63,753 nucleotides of DNA from contig NZ_QOCW01000028.1 of assembly GCF_003318295.1 (NCBI RefSeq), positions 1 through 63,753 on the forward strand, in the 5' to 3' direction. A program made the position numbers and the translations under genes. This DNA is from Bacillus taeanensis (GTDB taxonomy: Bacteria; Bacillota; Bacilli; Bacillales; UBA6769). This document shows positions 45,577 to 54,349 of this stretch, one piece after another. The notes below the pieces were generated by a model. That model had not been told where the DNA came from. It was given only the letters and a program-made list of their open reading frames with translations, and ran no database searches. Every line of letters starts with the position of its first letter. Position 1 is the first letter of the stretch.

Positions 45577-45750
45577 AACGATATGATTTTTACAACAAGC
45601 AACGTCATTTTGCACTTCTTCCAGCACAAGATCAAACATCGTTAACGAATCTCGAACTCGTTGATTACTTAAACTATAAAAAATATATTTCCCTTCCTGT
45701 CTTCCAATAAGTATCCATATCGATTTTTTTCAGCAATATATTAACCTCCG
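45577..45750 (-). pseudogene. Partial, internally deleted copy of cadC
   Basis: Almost identical to the 3' and 5' ends of the ArsR-type gene at 54350-54673, but about 165 bases of the middle (the HTH-coding part, equivalent to 54483-54647) are replaced by 5 bases. The similarity continues upstream through operators and the hairpin to about 45930. The normal stop is also lost. Not functional. Confidence 0.85.
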
Positions 45751-45930
45751 TTATATTAGATTCTTCTAATACGTTTTATTAACAACATATTAGAAATATC
45801 TAATATATATCAAAACTTATATCAAAAAACACACCTTTCTTATAAAAGATGTGTTTCTCTTATTGCACTATTCTGCGAAATATTCTATAGTCCTTGGATA
45901 AATGATTCGTTGTGTCTTTGTAGTGGCTTT
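45577..45930 (-). repeat. Left copy of a direct duplication (cadC region)
   Basis: Matches 54350-54875 in order and orientation: cadC 3' end, cadC 5' end, the two ATATTAG/CTAATAT palindromes, a hairpin with ACACACCTTTC...GATGTGTTT, and TTCTGCGAAATATTCTAT. Identity outside the deletion is about 90 percent by eye. The copies bracket 8.8 kb including cadA and hxlAB. Confidence 0.8.
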
Positions 45931-46162
45931 TAATTTTTAAATGTTTTAAGATCCTAAAAGAAGGTGCAGTTGCAGCTATGGCCGTTTTTCTTGAAGTCGA
46001 ATACTTTGACTGTTCGTATGGCTTACGGACCATTACCTCACTGTCTACGCTTAAAGACAAGAGTTATCCCTTGTCCCCCAAGACTCGCTATGAACGAATA
46101 GCTAATTCTTACTAGGCGGGAATCCCAATCGCTATATGTTGCAACCTAGGCTCAGGTGCTCT
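45931..46162. other. Intergenic region without assigned features
   Basis: I see no coding frame with support. A frame on the minus strand across it lacks a ribosome binding site and coding character. Confidence 0.3.
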
Positions 46163-46195
46163 GCCAGTCACTTATCCAATTCAACAAGTGACTGT
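46163..46195. repeat. Hairpin repeat family A, copy 4
   Basis: GCCAGTCACTTATC is followed by ACAAGTGACTGTAAC; the perfect part is AAGTGACT/AGTCACTT. It lies 18 bases past the stop of the fascin-like reading frame on the minus strand. Confidence 0.65.
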
Positions 46196-46213
46196 AACTT
46201 AAACAATTAAAAA

Positions 46214-46768
46214 TTACCACTTAGCAATTGTTTCTGGACCCCATTTTGCAATAATTCTACCTCCAACCTTTACTTCCACCCTTGCATCTAACCTTTTACC
46301 ATGTCTTGAAAAAACAAATTTTGGTTTTAAACCTGATACACTTTTTTGAATAACTACTGTGTTATGACCTTCCATCTTAATCGAGTCATAGCCAACCCTA
46401 TGCTCATTAATATAAGACGATATTTTAATTTCATTTGTCCATACTTCTATTTTTACATGACAATTAAATCCGATTCCTAAATACTCAAATAAAAAAAGAG
46501 AGATATCTTCTTTAAGCAGTAATTTGTTTTCATGCGGTGGAGGTTCAACAGGTGGTGGCGATACATAATGAATAATAAATTTTTCCCACGGACCAATCCT
46601 ATCACGATTAGCCACTAATTCTCTTCCTCCACCGCCTTCAGCGGCTACATATTTCCCATTTACTGCTTGTAATGCAATATATGTTTGTTGACGTGAAACA
46701 TACTTATTGTAGTCATTATATTGTGGATAAAACCATTCATGATGACCTATATAGTGATTATAATAATA
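46214..46768 (-). pseudogene. Fascin-like beta-trefoil protein, 5' end replaced by transposase sequence
   Basis: The open frame runs to 46900, but its first 44 codons are IS3 transposase. From about residue 45 it becomes YYNHYIGHHEWFYPQYNDYNKY, then IALQAVNGKYVAAEGGGGRELVANR and DRIGPWEKF, which is a fascin-like (actin-crosslinking-like) domain. A Pro-rich linker (PPPVEPPPHE) and a second, unrecognised beta-rich domain ending GGRIIAKWGPETIAKW follow. The join is in frame, so a chimera could be translated only if a start exists within the IS part. More likely a gene whose N-terminus was lost. Confidence 0.6.
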
Positions 46769-47440
46769 GTAGTGAACATAATCATGTAATTCTCTAGTCA
46801 ATTCTTCCAAGCTATCAAAATGACGCCCTTTGACAAATTCAGTCTTAATAATTTTAAAAACAGCTTCTGCCACTGCGTTATCGTATGGACAGCCCTTCAT
46901 ACTTAATGATCATTGGATGCTAATGTCTCTAATGCTTCATCGATGAGCTTGTTTTTAAACTCATTTCCTCGATCTGTATGGAAGATCTGGATGTTGCGAA
47001 GATCTGTTTTTACGGACGCAAAGGCACGATAAACCAATAACGCATCTCTGTTTGGTCCAGCGCTGTAGCCAATAATTTCTCGATTAAAGAGATCGACAAA
47101 TACACATATGTAATGCCACTTTTTATTGACTCTCACATACGTTAAATCACTGACAACAGCTGCGAATGTTTTATCTTTATTAAAAATCTCGATTTAATTC
47201 ATTCGTTTGTTCGGACTCATTACTTCCATTTGAATGTGGTTTAAATTGAGCGACGGTGTAGGAAGAAACAAGCCCCTGCGCTTTCATGATTCGGCAAATT
47301 CTACGTCTGGACACTGTCTTCCTAAGCTGTTGTAATTCCTGCTTAATCTTTCGAGTTCCGTAGTTTTGCCGACTTTTATGAAAAATCTCAATAATAGCAG
47401 AAGTGATATCGGTTTTGTTCCTTTTCCAATTGGAAAGCGA
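46768..47440 (-). mobile_element. Decayed IS3-family (IS150-like) transposase gene
   Basis: Pieces in order on the minus strand: IEIFHKSRQNYGTRKIKQEL, RRRICRIMKAQGLVSSYTVAQF, then FAAVVSDLTYVRVNKKWHYICVF (first Asp), IFHTDRGNEFKNKL (second Asp) and KGCPYDNAVAEAVFKIIKTEF (Glu). All three DDE residues are visible. There are frameshifts near 47183 (an extra T in a run) and near 46915, and a stop where an Arg codon is expected. The C-terminus is lost at the fascin junction. No intact orfA or inverted ends were found. Confidence 0.8.
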
Positions 47441-47543
47441 AATTGTTTCTGTCTTCTATGTGCGAGGTTTGTGATGGGACTGGCTATTTCTTCTGGTATA
47501 TCGTTATAATGTTTCTGACTGAACGTTGTTAAAGCAATAAAAA

Positions 47544-47572
47544 GAGCCATACTTTTTCTTAAAGTATGGCTC
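47544..47572. repeat. Hairpin repeat family C, copy 1
   Basis: GAGCCATACTTT and AAAGTATGGCTC form a perfect 12-bp stem with a 5-base loop. A relative with the core GCCATACTTC is at 62546-62571. It lies beyond the 3' end of the GNAT gene. Confidence 0.7.
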
Positions 47573-47632
47573 GCACATTCATTTAGATAGATAAAGGATC
47601 TGCGATATTTGTTATTCGACGAAACTCCACCT

Positions 47633-48325
47633 TTATTTATTTGTCTTCTGGTCTTTATTTGTTGTAAAGTAAGGGTTTTTCCATTCCATAAGTGCCGCGT
47701 AATTGCATGATTCCTCATCGTCTAGGTAGTCAGCTGCCGCTTTCACAGGTGTACGACCGCACCTGAGTAAAAAAGTAATAACTGGATCTTTTTTATTCCC
47801 TTTTACCACTTCATCCAAATATTGATCGGCAGTCATTTCATCTGCTTCTTTATGATAACCAGGCATTCTTCCTCCACCGAGTAAGCGTTTCAATCCTAAA
47901 TGAACGACCACCTCATACATGGACTGCATGAGCCACTTCCCTAACCCATATTTTCGGTATGCAGGACGTACGCCGATATCGACAACGTACAATGTATTTC
48001 CATTTGGATTATGGTTCGTAATATAACCGTTATCTGTAATCTCTTCCCAAGAATGGTCTGGATGATTAGGATCATAATCGATCATTAAACCTGTCATCGA
48101 AGCCGCAATTTCTCCATTCACTTCCAGACATAATGCACCTTCTGGAAAGAGGTTTACGTGATTTGAAAGCTGTTTCGTATTCCACCATAATTCAGAAGGA
48201 AATGGCGGTGGAAAGCTTTCCTCTTGAATACGAATTAAGCTTGGAAAATCCTTAGATTCATAGTTGCGAATAACGGCTGGAATAGGCTTTTCATCTTTGA
48301 ATACATAAAACTCCTTACGATACAT
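47633..48325 (-). CDS. GNAT-family N-acetyltransferase, partner of the nitrilase
   Basis: 230 residues. The acetyl-CoA motif is LYVVDIGVRPAYRKYGLGKWLMQSMYEV; LKRLLGGGRMPGYHKEA and MTADQYLDEVVKG follow. This subfamily is found beside, or fused to, a carbon-nitrogen hydrolase, and here the hydrolase gene is 12 bases upstream. A GGGGG-type site precedes the ATG. Substrate unknown; the pair probably acts on the same amide or amine compound. Confidence 0.85.
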   Translation of the reverse strand: MYRKEFYVFKDEKPIPAVIRNYESKDFPSLIRIQEESFPPPFPSELWWNTKQLSNHVNLFPEGALCLEVNGEIAASMTGLMIDYDPNHPDHSWEEITDNGYITNHNPNGNTLYVVDIGVRPAYRKYGLGKWLMQSMYEVVVHLGLKRLLGGGRMPGYHKEADEMTADQYLDEVVKGNKKDPVITFLLRCGRTPVKAAADYLDDEESCNYAALMEWKNPYFTTNKDQKTNK

Positions 48326-48337
48326 TACGCGGCCCCC

Positions 48338-49219
48338 TTATACGAGAGTTTCTGTTTTTGTATTTTCCCAATCTGGATAAAGATCTGTTCGTCGATCACG
48401 CCAAGTCGTCACAGAACCATGTTTCCGCACTTGGTAGAGAAGTTCTAAATCAAGGTCCGCGGTTACAATCATATCTTGATTGATTTCCCCTTCTGCTAAA
48501 ATCCCTTTTGGCGGAAATGGCACATCGTTTGGCGTAATAACTGCTGCCTGTCCAAAGTTTCCGCGCATAAAATCAACGGTTTGAAGCGATCCTACTGTAC
48601 CTGTTGTTACAACATACACCTGGTTTTCAATCGCTCTTGCATGACTTGTATACCGAACGCGGTGAAAACCATGGCGATCATCTGTGCAGGAAGGACAGAA
48701 AATCACATCGGCTCCTTTTGCTTTTGCCATTCGAACAATTTCCGGAAACTCGATGTCATAGCAAGTTAACATCGCAAGCGTGCCTTTTTCCGTTTCAAAA
48801 ACCTGCAGCCCATCCCCAGCCTTCATATTCCATTCATCCACTTCTGTTGGCGTAATGTGAAGCTTAGCTTGTTCGACAACTCTTCCATCAGGATAAAACA
48901 TATGTGCTACATTATATAACTTGCCGCCCTTATTAATTACATGAGTACCAGCAATAATGTGCATCTTTGCTTTAATCGCAAGCGTCATAAATAAAGAACG
49001 GTATTGTTCTGTAAAATTCGGTAATTGTTCGATTGTTAAGGCCTCACCAAACTCGTTTTCAATAGACATTAATTGAGTGGTGAAAAACTCTGGAAATAAA
49101 ATAAAATCAGATGAAAATTCCTCGGCTGTTTTTACGTAATGCTCAACCTGCCGTGCGAATTCATCAAAAGAACGAATTGTATGAAGGTGATATTGTACGG
49201 CTGATACTCTTAGCTTCAT
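48338..49219 (-). CDS. Carbon-nitrogen hydrolase (nitrilase superfamily)
   Basis: 293 residues with the full catalytic triad: Glu44 in LFPEFFTT, Lys119 in AKLHITP and Cys153 in LTCYDIEFPE. These enzymes hydrolyse amides or carbamoyl groups in the cytoplasm. The RVRYTSHARAIENQVYV block is typical of the branch linked to GNAT proteins. AGGGG precedes the ATG. First gene of the two-gene operon with 47633-48325. Confidence 0.88.
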   Translation of the reverse strand: MKLRVSAVQYHLHTIRSFDEFARQVEHYVKTAEEFSSDFILFPEFFTTQLMSIENEFGEALTIEQLPNFTEQYRSLFMTLAIKAKMHIIAGTHVINKGGKLYNVAHMFYPDGRVVEQAKLHITPTEVDEWNMKAGDGLQVFETEKGTLAMLTCYDIEFPEIVRMAKAKGADVIFCPSCTDDRHGFHRVRYTSHARAIENQVYVVTTGTVGSLQTVDFMRGNFGQAAVITPNDVPFPPKGILAEGEINQDMIVTADLDLELLYQVRKHGSVTTWRDRRTDLYPDWENTKTETLV

Positions 49220-49460
49220 TCAAACCCCTACTTTCTATGATAAACTAGCAAACGATGATCAACATTGTTCACTGTTCAATATATATTTTTTTAATAAACT
49301 GTAATGCTATTATTAAATACATTAAGCTGATTAACAAGTACTCACTTTTTAGTTACTAGGTTACTTAAAAAACACTAAGGGAAATAAAAGTCTCTCTTTC
49401 ACTTTAGCTCTATTTTGACAAGCAGTTCTCGTTGACTTATTCAATGCAATGATTCTATTT

Positions 49461-49500
49461 AAAAGGTGAGACATCACTTCGATGTCTCACCTTTTTTAAG
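49461..49500. terminator. Strong terminator between nitrilase and hxlR regions
   Basis: AAAAGGTGAGACATC and GATGTCTCACCTTTT form a perfect 15-bp stem around ACTTC, followed by TT. It ends the hxlR transcript (minus strand); with T runs on both sides it can work both ways. Confidence 0.8.
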
Positions 49501-49515
49501 TACCTAAGTATTTTT

Positions 49516-49878
49516 TTATAAAGAGGAGCTTTCTTCTTCAGAGCCCCCGATTACATTTTCCATATAATTTTTTCCCCATTGATACATCGAGTCAAGGATC
49601 GGCATGAGACTTTCTCCATGCTCTGTTAATGAATATTCTACTTTTGGCGGAACGACCGGATAAACTTCGCGATGAACAATACGGTCTTCTTCGAGTTCCC
49701 GTAATTGGTTCACAAGCATTCTTTGAGTAATGCCCGGTATGAGTGCTTTTAACTCACTAAATCGTTTCGTTCCCTCTTTACCTAAATGCCATAAAATAAT
49801 CATTTTCCATTTACCGCCAATAACAGAAAGGGTTAATTCTTTTTCACAGTTAAACATTTTGTCGTCAAATCGTGACAT
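49516..49878 (-). CDS. hxlR: HxlR-family transcriptional regulator
   Basis: 120 residues of the HxlR winged-helix family: [50 protein letters not shown] and [17 protein letters not shown]. In B. subtilis HxlR activates the divergent hxlAB operon in response to formaldehyde; the same arrangement is seen here. I start at the ATG at 49878 with GGAGGTG 7 bases upstream; the longer frame includes that site. The intergenic region to hxlA is about 180 bases. Confidence 0.93.
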   Translation of the reverse strand: MSRFDDKMFNCEKELTLSVIGGKWKMIILWHLGKEGTKRFSELKALIPGITQRMLVNQLRELEEDRIVHREVYPVVPPKVEYSLTEHGESLMPILDSMYQWGKNYMENVIGGSEEESSSL

Positions 49879-50055
49879 TTGTTTCACCTCCGTCTCCATA
49901 GTTTATCATATAGTATACTTTTTAACACTATGTAAAAATAAAGTGCGTACTTCCTAAGTTTCATATTACAAATTATACTTACAACTACAGCAATTGCTGC
50001 AAGAAATAGACACTGCATAATAAAGCAGAAAAAAACATGAGGAGTGAAGTATAAA

Positions 50056-50703
50056 ATGGAATTACAATTAGCGTTAGACTTAGTAAATATCCCAGAGGCA
50101 CTCGAATTAGTAAAAGAAGTTGAGGAGCACATCGACATCGTAGAAATCGGTACACCGGTTGTGATCAATGAAGGTCTCCATGCCGTAAAAGCTGTAAAAG
50201 AAGCATTCCCTCATTTAAAAGTTTTAGCAGATCTTAAAATTATGGACGCTGCTGGCTATGAAGTCATGAAAGCTTCTGAAGCAGGTGCTGATATTGTGAC
50301 AATCCTTGGCACAGCTGAAGATATGTCAATTAAAGGCGCGGTTGAAGAAGCAAAAAAACAAGGCAAAAAGATCCTCGTTGATATGATTGCTGTCAAAGAC
50401 CTTGCAGAACGCGCAAAAGAAGTTGACGCACTGGGAGTAGACTATATTTGTGTGCATACTGGCTACGATCTTCAAGCAGTTGGAAAAAACTCGTTTGAAG
50501 ATTTACAAACAATTAAAAGTGTTGTAAAGGATGCGAAAACAGCAATCGCAGGCGGCATTAAATTAGAAACACTGCCAGAAGTGGTTAAAGTTCAGCCAGA
50601 CCTTGTCATTGTCGGCGGCGGTATTACTGGACAAGAAGATAAACATGCTGCAGCAAAAGAAATGAAAGAAATGATTAATGAGGCAGTGTTCGTGCAGCAA
50701 TGA
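50056..50703 (+). CDS. hxlA: 3-hexulose-6-phosphate synthase
   Basis: Condenses formaldehyde with ribulose 5-phosphate to hexulose 6-phosphate, the first step of the ribulose monophosphate pathway. 215 residues of the orotidine-decarboxylase fold: ELQLALDLVNIPEALELV, LADLKIMDAAGYEV (metal and substrate Asp-Lys-Asp), and a phosphate-binding GGGITG near the end. The ATG at 50056 follows GAGGAG; the GTG at 50044 overlaps that site. Its stop overlaps hxlB (ATGA). Confidence 0.95.
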   Translation: MELQLALDLVNIPEALELVKEVEEHIDIVEIGTPVVINEGLHAVKAVKEAFPHLKVLADLKIMDAAGYEVMKASEAGADIVTILGTAEDMSIKGAVEEAKKQGKKILVDMIAVKDLAERAKEVDALGVDYICVHTGYDLQAVGKNSFEDLQTIKSVVKDAKTAIAGGIKLETLPEVVKVQPDLVIVGGGITGQEDKHAAAKEMKEMINEAVFVQQ

Positions 50704-51257
50704 ATACAATCCACTATTTAGAAGAAATCATAAAAGAGTTACGTTATTCACTCGACTTAATCGCTGATGAAGAAGCCGAAAAACTTGTTCATGAAATTCT
50801 TGAATCTAACAAGGTCTTTGCAGCTGGTGCCGGCAGGTCTGGATTTATGGCTAAATCATTTGCAATGCGAATGATGCATATGGGAATTGATGCGTATGTA
50901 ATAGGTGAAACGGTTACACCAAACTTTGAAAAAGGTGATATTCTCATCATCGGATCAGGATCTGGTGAAACAAAAAGCTTAGTTTCCTTAGCTGAAAAAG
51001 CAAAAAGCATTGGCGGTAAGATTGCAGTCGTTACACTCTCACCAGAATCTACGATAGGAAAACTCGCAGATTTTACGATTAAACTGCCTGGATCACCAAA
51101 AGATCAGTCTGAAGGTAACTATAAAACGATCCAGCCAATGGGCTCATTATTTGAGCAAACACTGCTGCTGTTTTACGATGCAGTTATCTTAAGATTTATG
51201 GAGAAAAAGGGATTAAATACTACGAAAATGTATGGCAGACATGCAAATCTTGAGTAG
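50700..51257 (+). CDS. hxlB: 6-phospho-3-hexuloisomerase
   Basis: Converts hexulose 6-phosphate to fructose 6-phosphate, completing formaldehyde fixation. 185 residues with a SIS domain: FAAGAGRSGFMAKSFAMRMMH, GSGSGETKSLVSLAEKAK and the AVVTLSPESTIGKLAD segment. It overlaps hxlA by 4 bases. Ends at repeat family D copy 2. Confidence 0.95.
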   Translation: MNTIHYLEEIIKELRYSLDLIADEEAEKLVHEILESNKVFAAGAGRSGFMAKSFAMRMMHMGIDAYVIGETVTPNFEKGDILIIGSGSGETKSLVSLAEKAKSIGGKIAVVTLSPESTIGKLADFTIKLPGSPKDQSEGNYKTIQPMGSLFEQTLLLFYDAVILRFMEKKGLNTTKMYGRHANLE

Positions 51258-51290
51258 ATCCGAAGAATGTATGCAGCAAAGAATATGACT

Positions 51291-51343
51291 AAAAAAAGCT
51301 GTCCTCAAATTAGAAAAAACAATTCATGAGGACAGCTCTTTTT
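51291..51343. repeat. Repeat family D hairpin, copy 2; terminator of hxlAB
   Basis: AGCTGTCCTCA (51298-51308) pairs with TGAGGACAGCT (51327-51337), framed by an A run and a T run. The loop side AATTAG..AATTCA and right flank resemble 43297-43347. It works as a terminator in both directions. Confidence 0.75.
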
Positions 51344-51433
51344 AAGTTTACTAACGAACGATTTGCTATGTTTATATAAGTTCCAGTCACCCGAACAAAC
51401 GTTATTTTGAAAACATCTTTTAAATAAAGCTCC

Positions 51434-52005
51434 TTAATTCAATGTGCTTAAATAGAGATCCAATGAATCTTCCACTTCCATTGCGACTAACTTAATAAAG
51501 TCATCATAATCTTTTTGTGTATGGGCTTTATCTAATGATTCATAATAAGCTAGTCGATTTGCTGCTTTAATGACAATTAGCGGAAATCCATCTTTCAGCA
51601 ATTCTAAATTCAGTAATAAACGCGAGTTGCGTCCGTTACCGTCTATGAAAGGATGAATTCCAACAAAAATTGCATGTAACATCGCTGCACGGGTAACAGA
51701 ATGCAGCTGCTGTGTTTCTTGTTCATACCAATTTTATCGCGATAAAAACCTGCATACTCGTCATCAATACCCTTTAATACAATTCGGTGTAAATTTTTAA
51801 TTTGCCATTCAGATAAAGGCTCCGATTTTTGCACAATTTCTTCTACATACCCAATCGCATCACGATGATTAATAACCTCTAAATGTTCCCGCATTGTTTT
51901 ACCGCCAACGGTTATCCCATCTAGAATCACTTTTGTTTCATTAATTGTTAATGTATTTCCTTCAATTGCGTTTGAGTTATAGGTCCATTCAAGCAATAAC
52001 TTCTC
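51434..52005 (-). pseudogene. Fic-family AMPylase, truncated and internally deleted
   Basis: Two frames make one gene. The first begins LLEWTYNSNAIEGNTLT (inhibitory S-N-A-I-E-G helix, class II) and goes on to FYRDKI. The second continues WYEQETQQLHSVTRAAMLHAIFVG and holds the Fic motif HPFIDGNGRNSR. About 20-25 residues and the frame are lost at the junction (about 51728). The N-terminus is cut by a stop just before cadA ends. The active-site loop itself is intact. Confidence 0.82.
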
Positions 52006-52015
52006 ACGTATTTAG

Positions 52016-54337
52016 CTATTTAACTTTTAAAAGGCGCAGCGCATTTAAAATGACGATGATCGCAGCTCCTGTATCACTTAAAACGGCTAACCAAAGTGTA
52101 AGCCAACCTGGAAAGATTAAGGCTAGTGCTGCGAATTTAACGATTAATGAGAACCAAATGTTTTGTTTGATGATCGTAAGTGCTTTTCTGCTTAGCTTAA
52201 TCGTGTGCGGCAGTTTTTCAAGGTTATCAGCCATTAAAACGATATCTGCCGTTTCCATTGCTGTATCTGTTCCTGCTCCACCCATCGCAATTCCTAAATC
52301 AGCTGTCGCAAGTGCAGGAGCATCGTTAATGCCATCCCCAACCATTGCTACTTTATAACCTTCGTTTTGTAATTGCTTGATCGCATCTACTTTATCTTCT
52401 GGTAATAGTTCAGCAAAATAACGACTAACACTTGCTTCTTTTGAAATCATTTTCGCTGTACCTTCATTATCACCCGTTAACATGACAACTTGGCTAACTC
52501 CGACTTGCTTCAACCCATTCAATGCGTGTACGGTAGTTGTTCGAATCGCATCAGCAACAGAAATAATACCCATGATTTCTTGTTGTGTACCGATGATCAC
52601 TACGGTTTTTCCTTGACTTTGTATGTTATCTACTTTGGCCTTAACATCACTTAAAGAACTATTCATTTCTTCAAATAGTTTTAGATTACCGGCATAATAA
52701 ATTTCTCCATCGATTATTGCTTGAACACCTTTACCGACGATACTTTTAAAAAATTCACCGTTTTTAGCCTGAACTCCCTTGCTTTTCGCATAGTCAACAA
52801 TTGTTTTTGCTATCGGGTGTGTAGAATAATTTTCTAATGTTAGTGCTGTAGAAATTAAGTCGTCTTCTGACGCAGCTAACGCATCAACTTCAAAAACTTT
52901 TGGCTTTCCTTCTGTTAAGGTCCCTGTTTTATCAAATGCAATCGCATTGATAGCCCCAGCCCTTTCTAAGAACGTACCCCCTTTTATTAAGACACCATTC
53001 TTTGCAGCGTTTCCGATAGCAGAAACAATAGCAACAGGTGTAGAAATAACTAATGCACAAGGGCAAGCAACAACTAATAATGCAAGTCCTTTATAAACCC
53101 ATTCTCCCCAAGTACCAAAGCCAAATAGTGGTGGCATCACGATTACAACTAATGCTAAAACAAACACGATAGGCGTATAAATGCTGGCAAACTTATCAAT
53201 AAACGCTTGGGTAGGAGCTTTCTGTTCTTGTGCTTCCTCAACTAAGTGAATGATTTTAGCTATTGTTGTATCTTCAACTAACTTCGTAACTTTTATTTCA
53301 AGAGAACCACTTTCATTGATTGTTCCTGCATATACCGGATCTCCAAATTCTTTATCGACTGGAATCGATTCTCCTGTAATCGGCGCTTGATTAATACTAG
53401 ATTCACCTTTTACAATCTCACCGTCTAATGGGATTTTATCTCCTGGCTTTACGATTAAAACTTCACCAACAGACACTTCTTCAACAGGTTTTTTAATCAA
53501 TTGAGAGTCTACTTTAATCCAAGCCTCTGATGGAGCTAAATTCATAAGATTTCGAATTGAATTTCTCGTTTTCTCAATAGACATATTTTGAAGAGTGGTT
53601 CCTAAAGTAAACAACCAAACTACTGTGGCCCCTTCTAACCATTCACCAATTAAGGCAGCACCAATAGCGGCAGCTGACATTAGCACATTCATATCTAATG
53701 AACGACTTTTTATAGAGAAATAGGCGCTTTTTACGGGCTTATAACCGCTAATAACAATTGCTATTGCATACATTAGTGTTGTAAGTAAAGATGAAACTTC
53801 TGTAAAAGAACTAATAAAACCTAGTGCAATTAACATGCCCGAAGATAGAATGATTCCATTTCCTTCTCTGTTCTTTCTTGATTCAGAAGAATGACTATTC
53901 TTTGAGAGCAATGACGCTTTAAAACCGATTTTAGAAACTTCAGAGATAATATCTTCCACACTGTTCTCGTGTTCAACTTTCATTTTTCCTGTTGAAAAAT
54001 TCACACTGACCCTTTGAACTGTTGGGATTGTATTTAAGTGGTTTTCAATACTTTTAGCACAACTACCGCAATCCATTCCATCTATTCGATATTCAACTAT
54101 TTCACCTTTTGCAGCAGCATTTTTGCTTTCATTTGATTTATTTTCAACACCTTCATTACTGCAGCAAGATATACTATTTCCTTCATTCTCATCAACAGAT
54201 ACTTGGCTGCTGCAGCAGTTCTTAGAATACTCACCTTTAGAAAAATCTTCAATGTTCGAATTATTACTACAACAACTTGTTTTTTCTTTCACTTTAATGG
54301 GTTCTCTTTCATTAGAACTGCAGCATGGGTCTGCCAT
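52016..54337 (-). CDS. cadA: Cd/Zn/Pb-exporting P1B-type ATPase
   Basis: 773 residues. Four Cys-Cys pairs (residues 5-6, 22-23, 41-42, 58-59, mostly CCSS/CCSN) precede one HMA domain with GMDCGSCA (Cys90/Cys93). About 8 membrane helices follow, the ion-binding CPC at 425-427, phosphorylated Asp469 in DKTGTLTEGK, STHPIAK and GDGINDAPALA. CPC with HMA and a CadC-like neighbour indicate export of soft divalent ions. It lies 12 bases after cadC and shares its regulation. The Cys-pair tail is unusual. Confidence 0.93.
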   Translation of the reverse strand: MADPCCSSNEREPIKVKEKTSCCSNNSNIEDFSKGEYSKNCCSSQVSVDENEGNSISCCSNEGVENKSNESKNAAAKGEIVEYRIDGMDCGSCAKSIENHLNTIPTVQRVSVNFSTGKMKVEHENSVEDIISEVSKIGFKASLLSKNSHSSESRKNREGNGIILSSGMLIALGFISSFTEVSSLLTTLMYAIAIVISGYKPVKSAYFSIKSRSLDMNVLMSAAAIGAALIGEWLEGATVVWLFTLGTTLQNMSIEKTRNSIRNLMNLAPSEAWIKVDSQLIKKPVEEVSVGEVLIVKPGDKIPLDGEIVKGESSINQAPITGESIPVDKEFGDPVYAGTINESGSLEIKVTKLVEDTTIAKIIHLVEEAQEQKAPTQAFIDKFASIYTPIVFVLALVVIVMPPLFGFGTWGEWVYKGLALLVVACPCALVISTPVAIVSAIGNAAKNGVLIKGGTFLERAGAINAIAFDKTGTLTEGKPKVFEVDALAASEDDLISTALTLENYSTHPIAKTIVDYAKSKGVQAKNGEFFKSIVGKGVQAIIDGEIYYAGNLKLFEEMNSSLSDVKAKVDNIQSQGKTVVIIGTQQEIMGIISVADAIRTTTVHALNGLKQVGVSQVVMLTGDNEGTAKMISKEASVSRYFAELLPEDKVDAIKQLQNEGYKVAMVGDGINDAPALATADLGIAMGGAGTDTAMETADIVLMADNLEKLPHTIKLSRKALTIIKQNIWFSLIVKFAALALIFPGWLTLWLAVLSDTGAAIIVILNALRLLKVK

Positions 54338-54349
54338 TTATTCCCCCTC

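Noticed and set aside
45860..46060. 66-codon minus-strand frame between cadC copy and hairpin
   Set aside because: No ribosome binding site, low coding character, and part of it lies in the duplicated non-coding leader.
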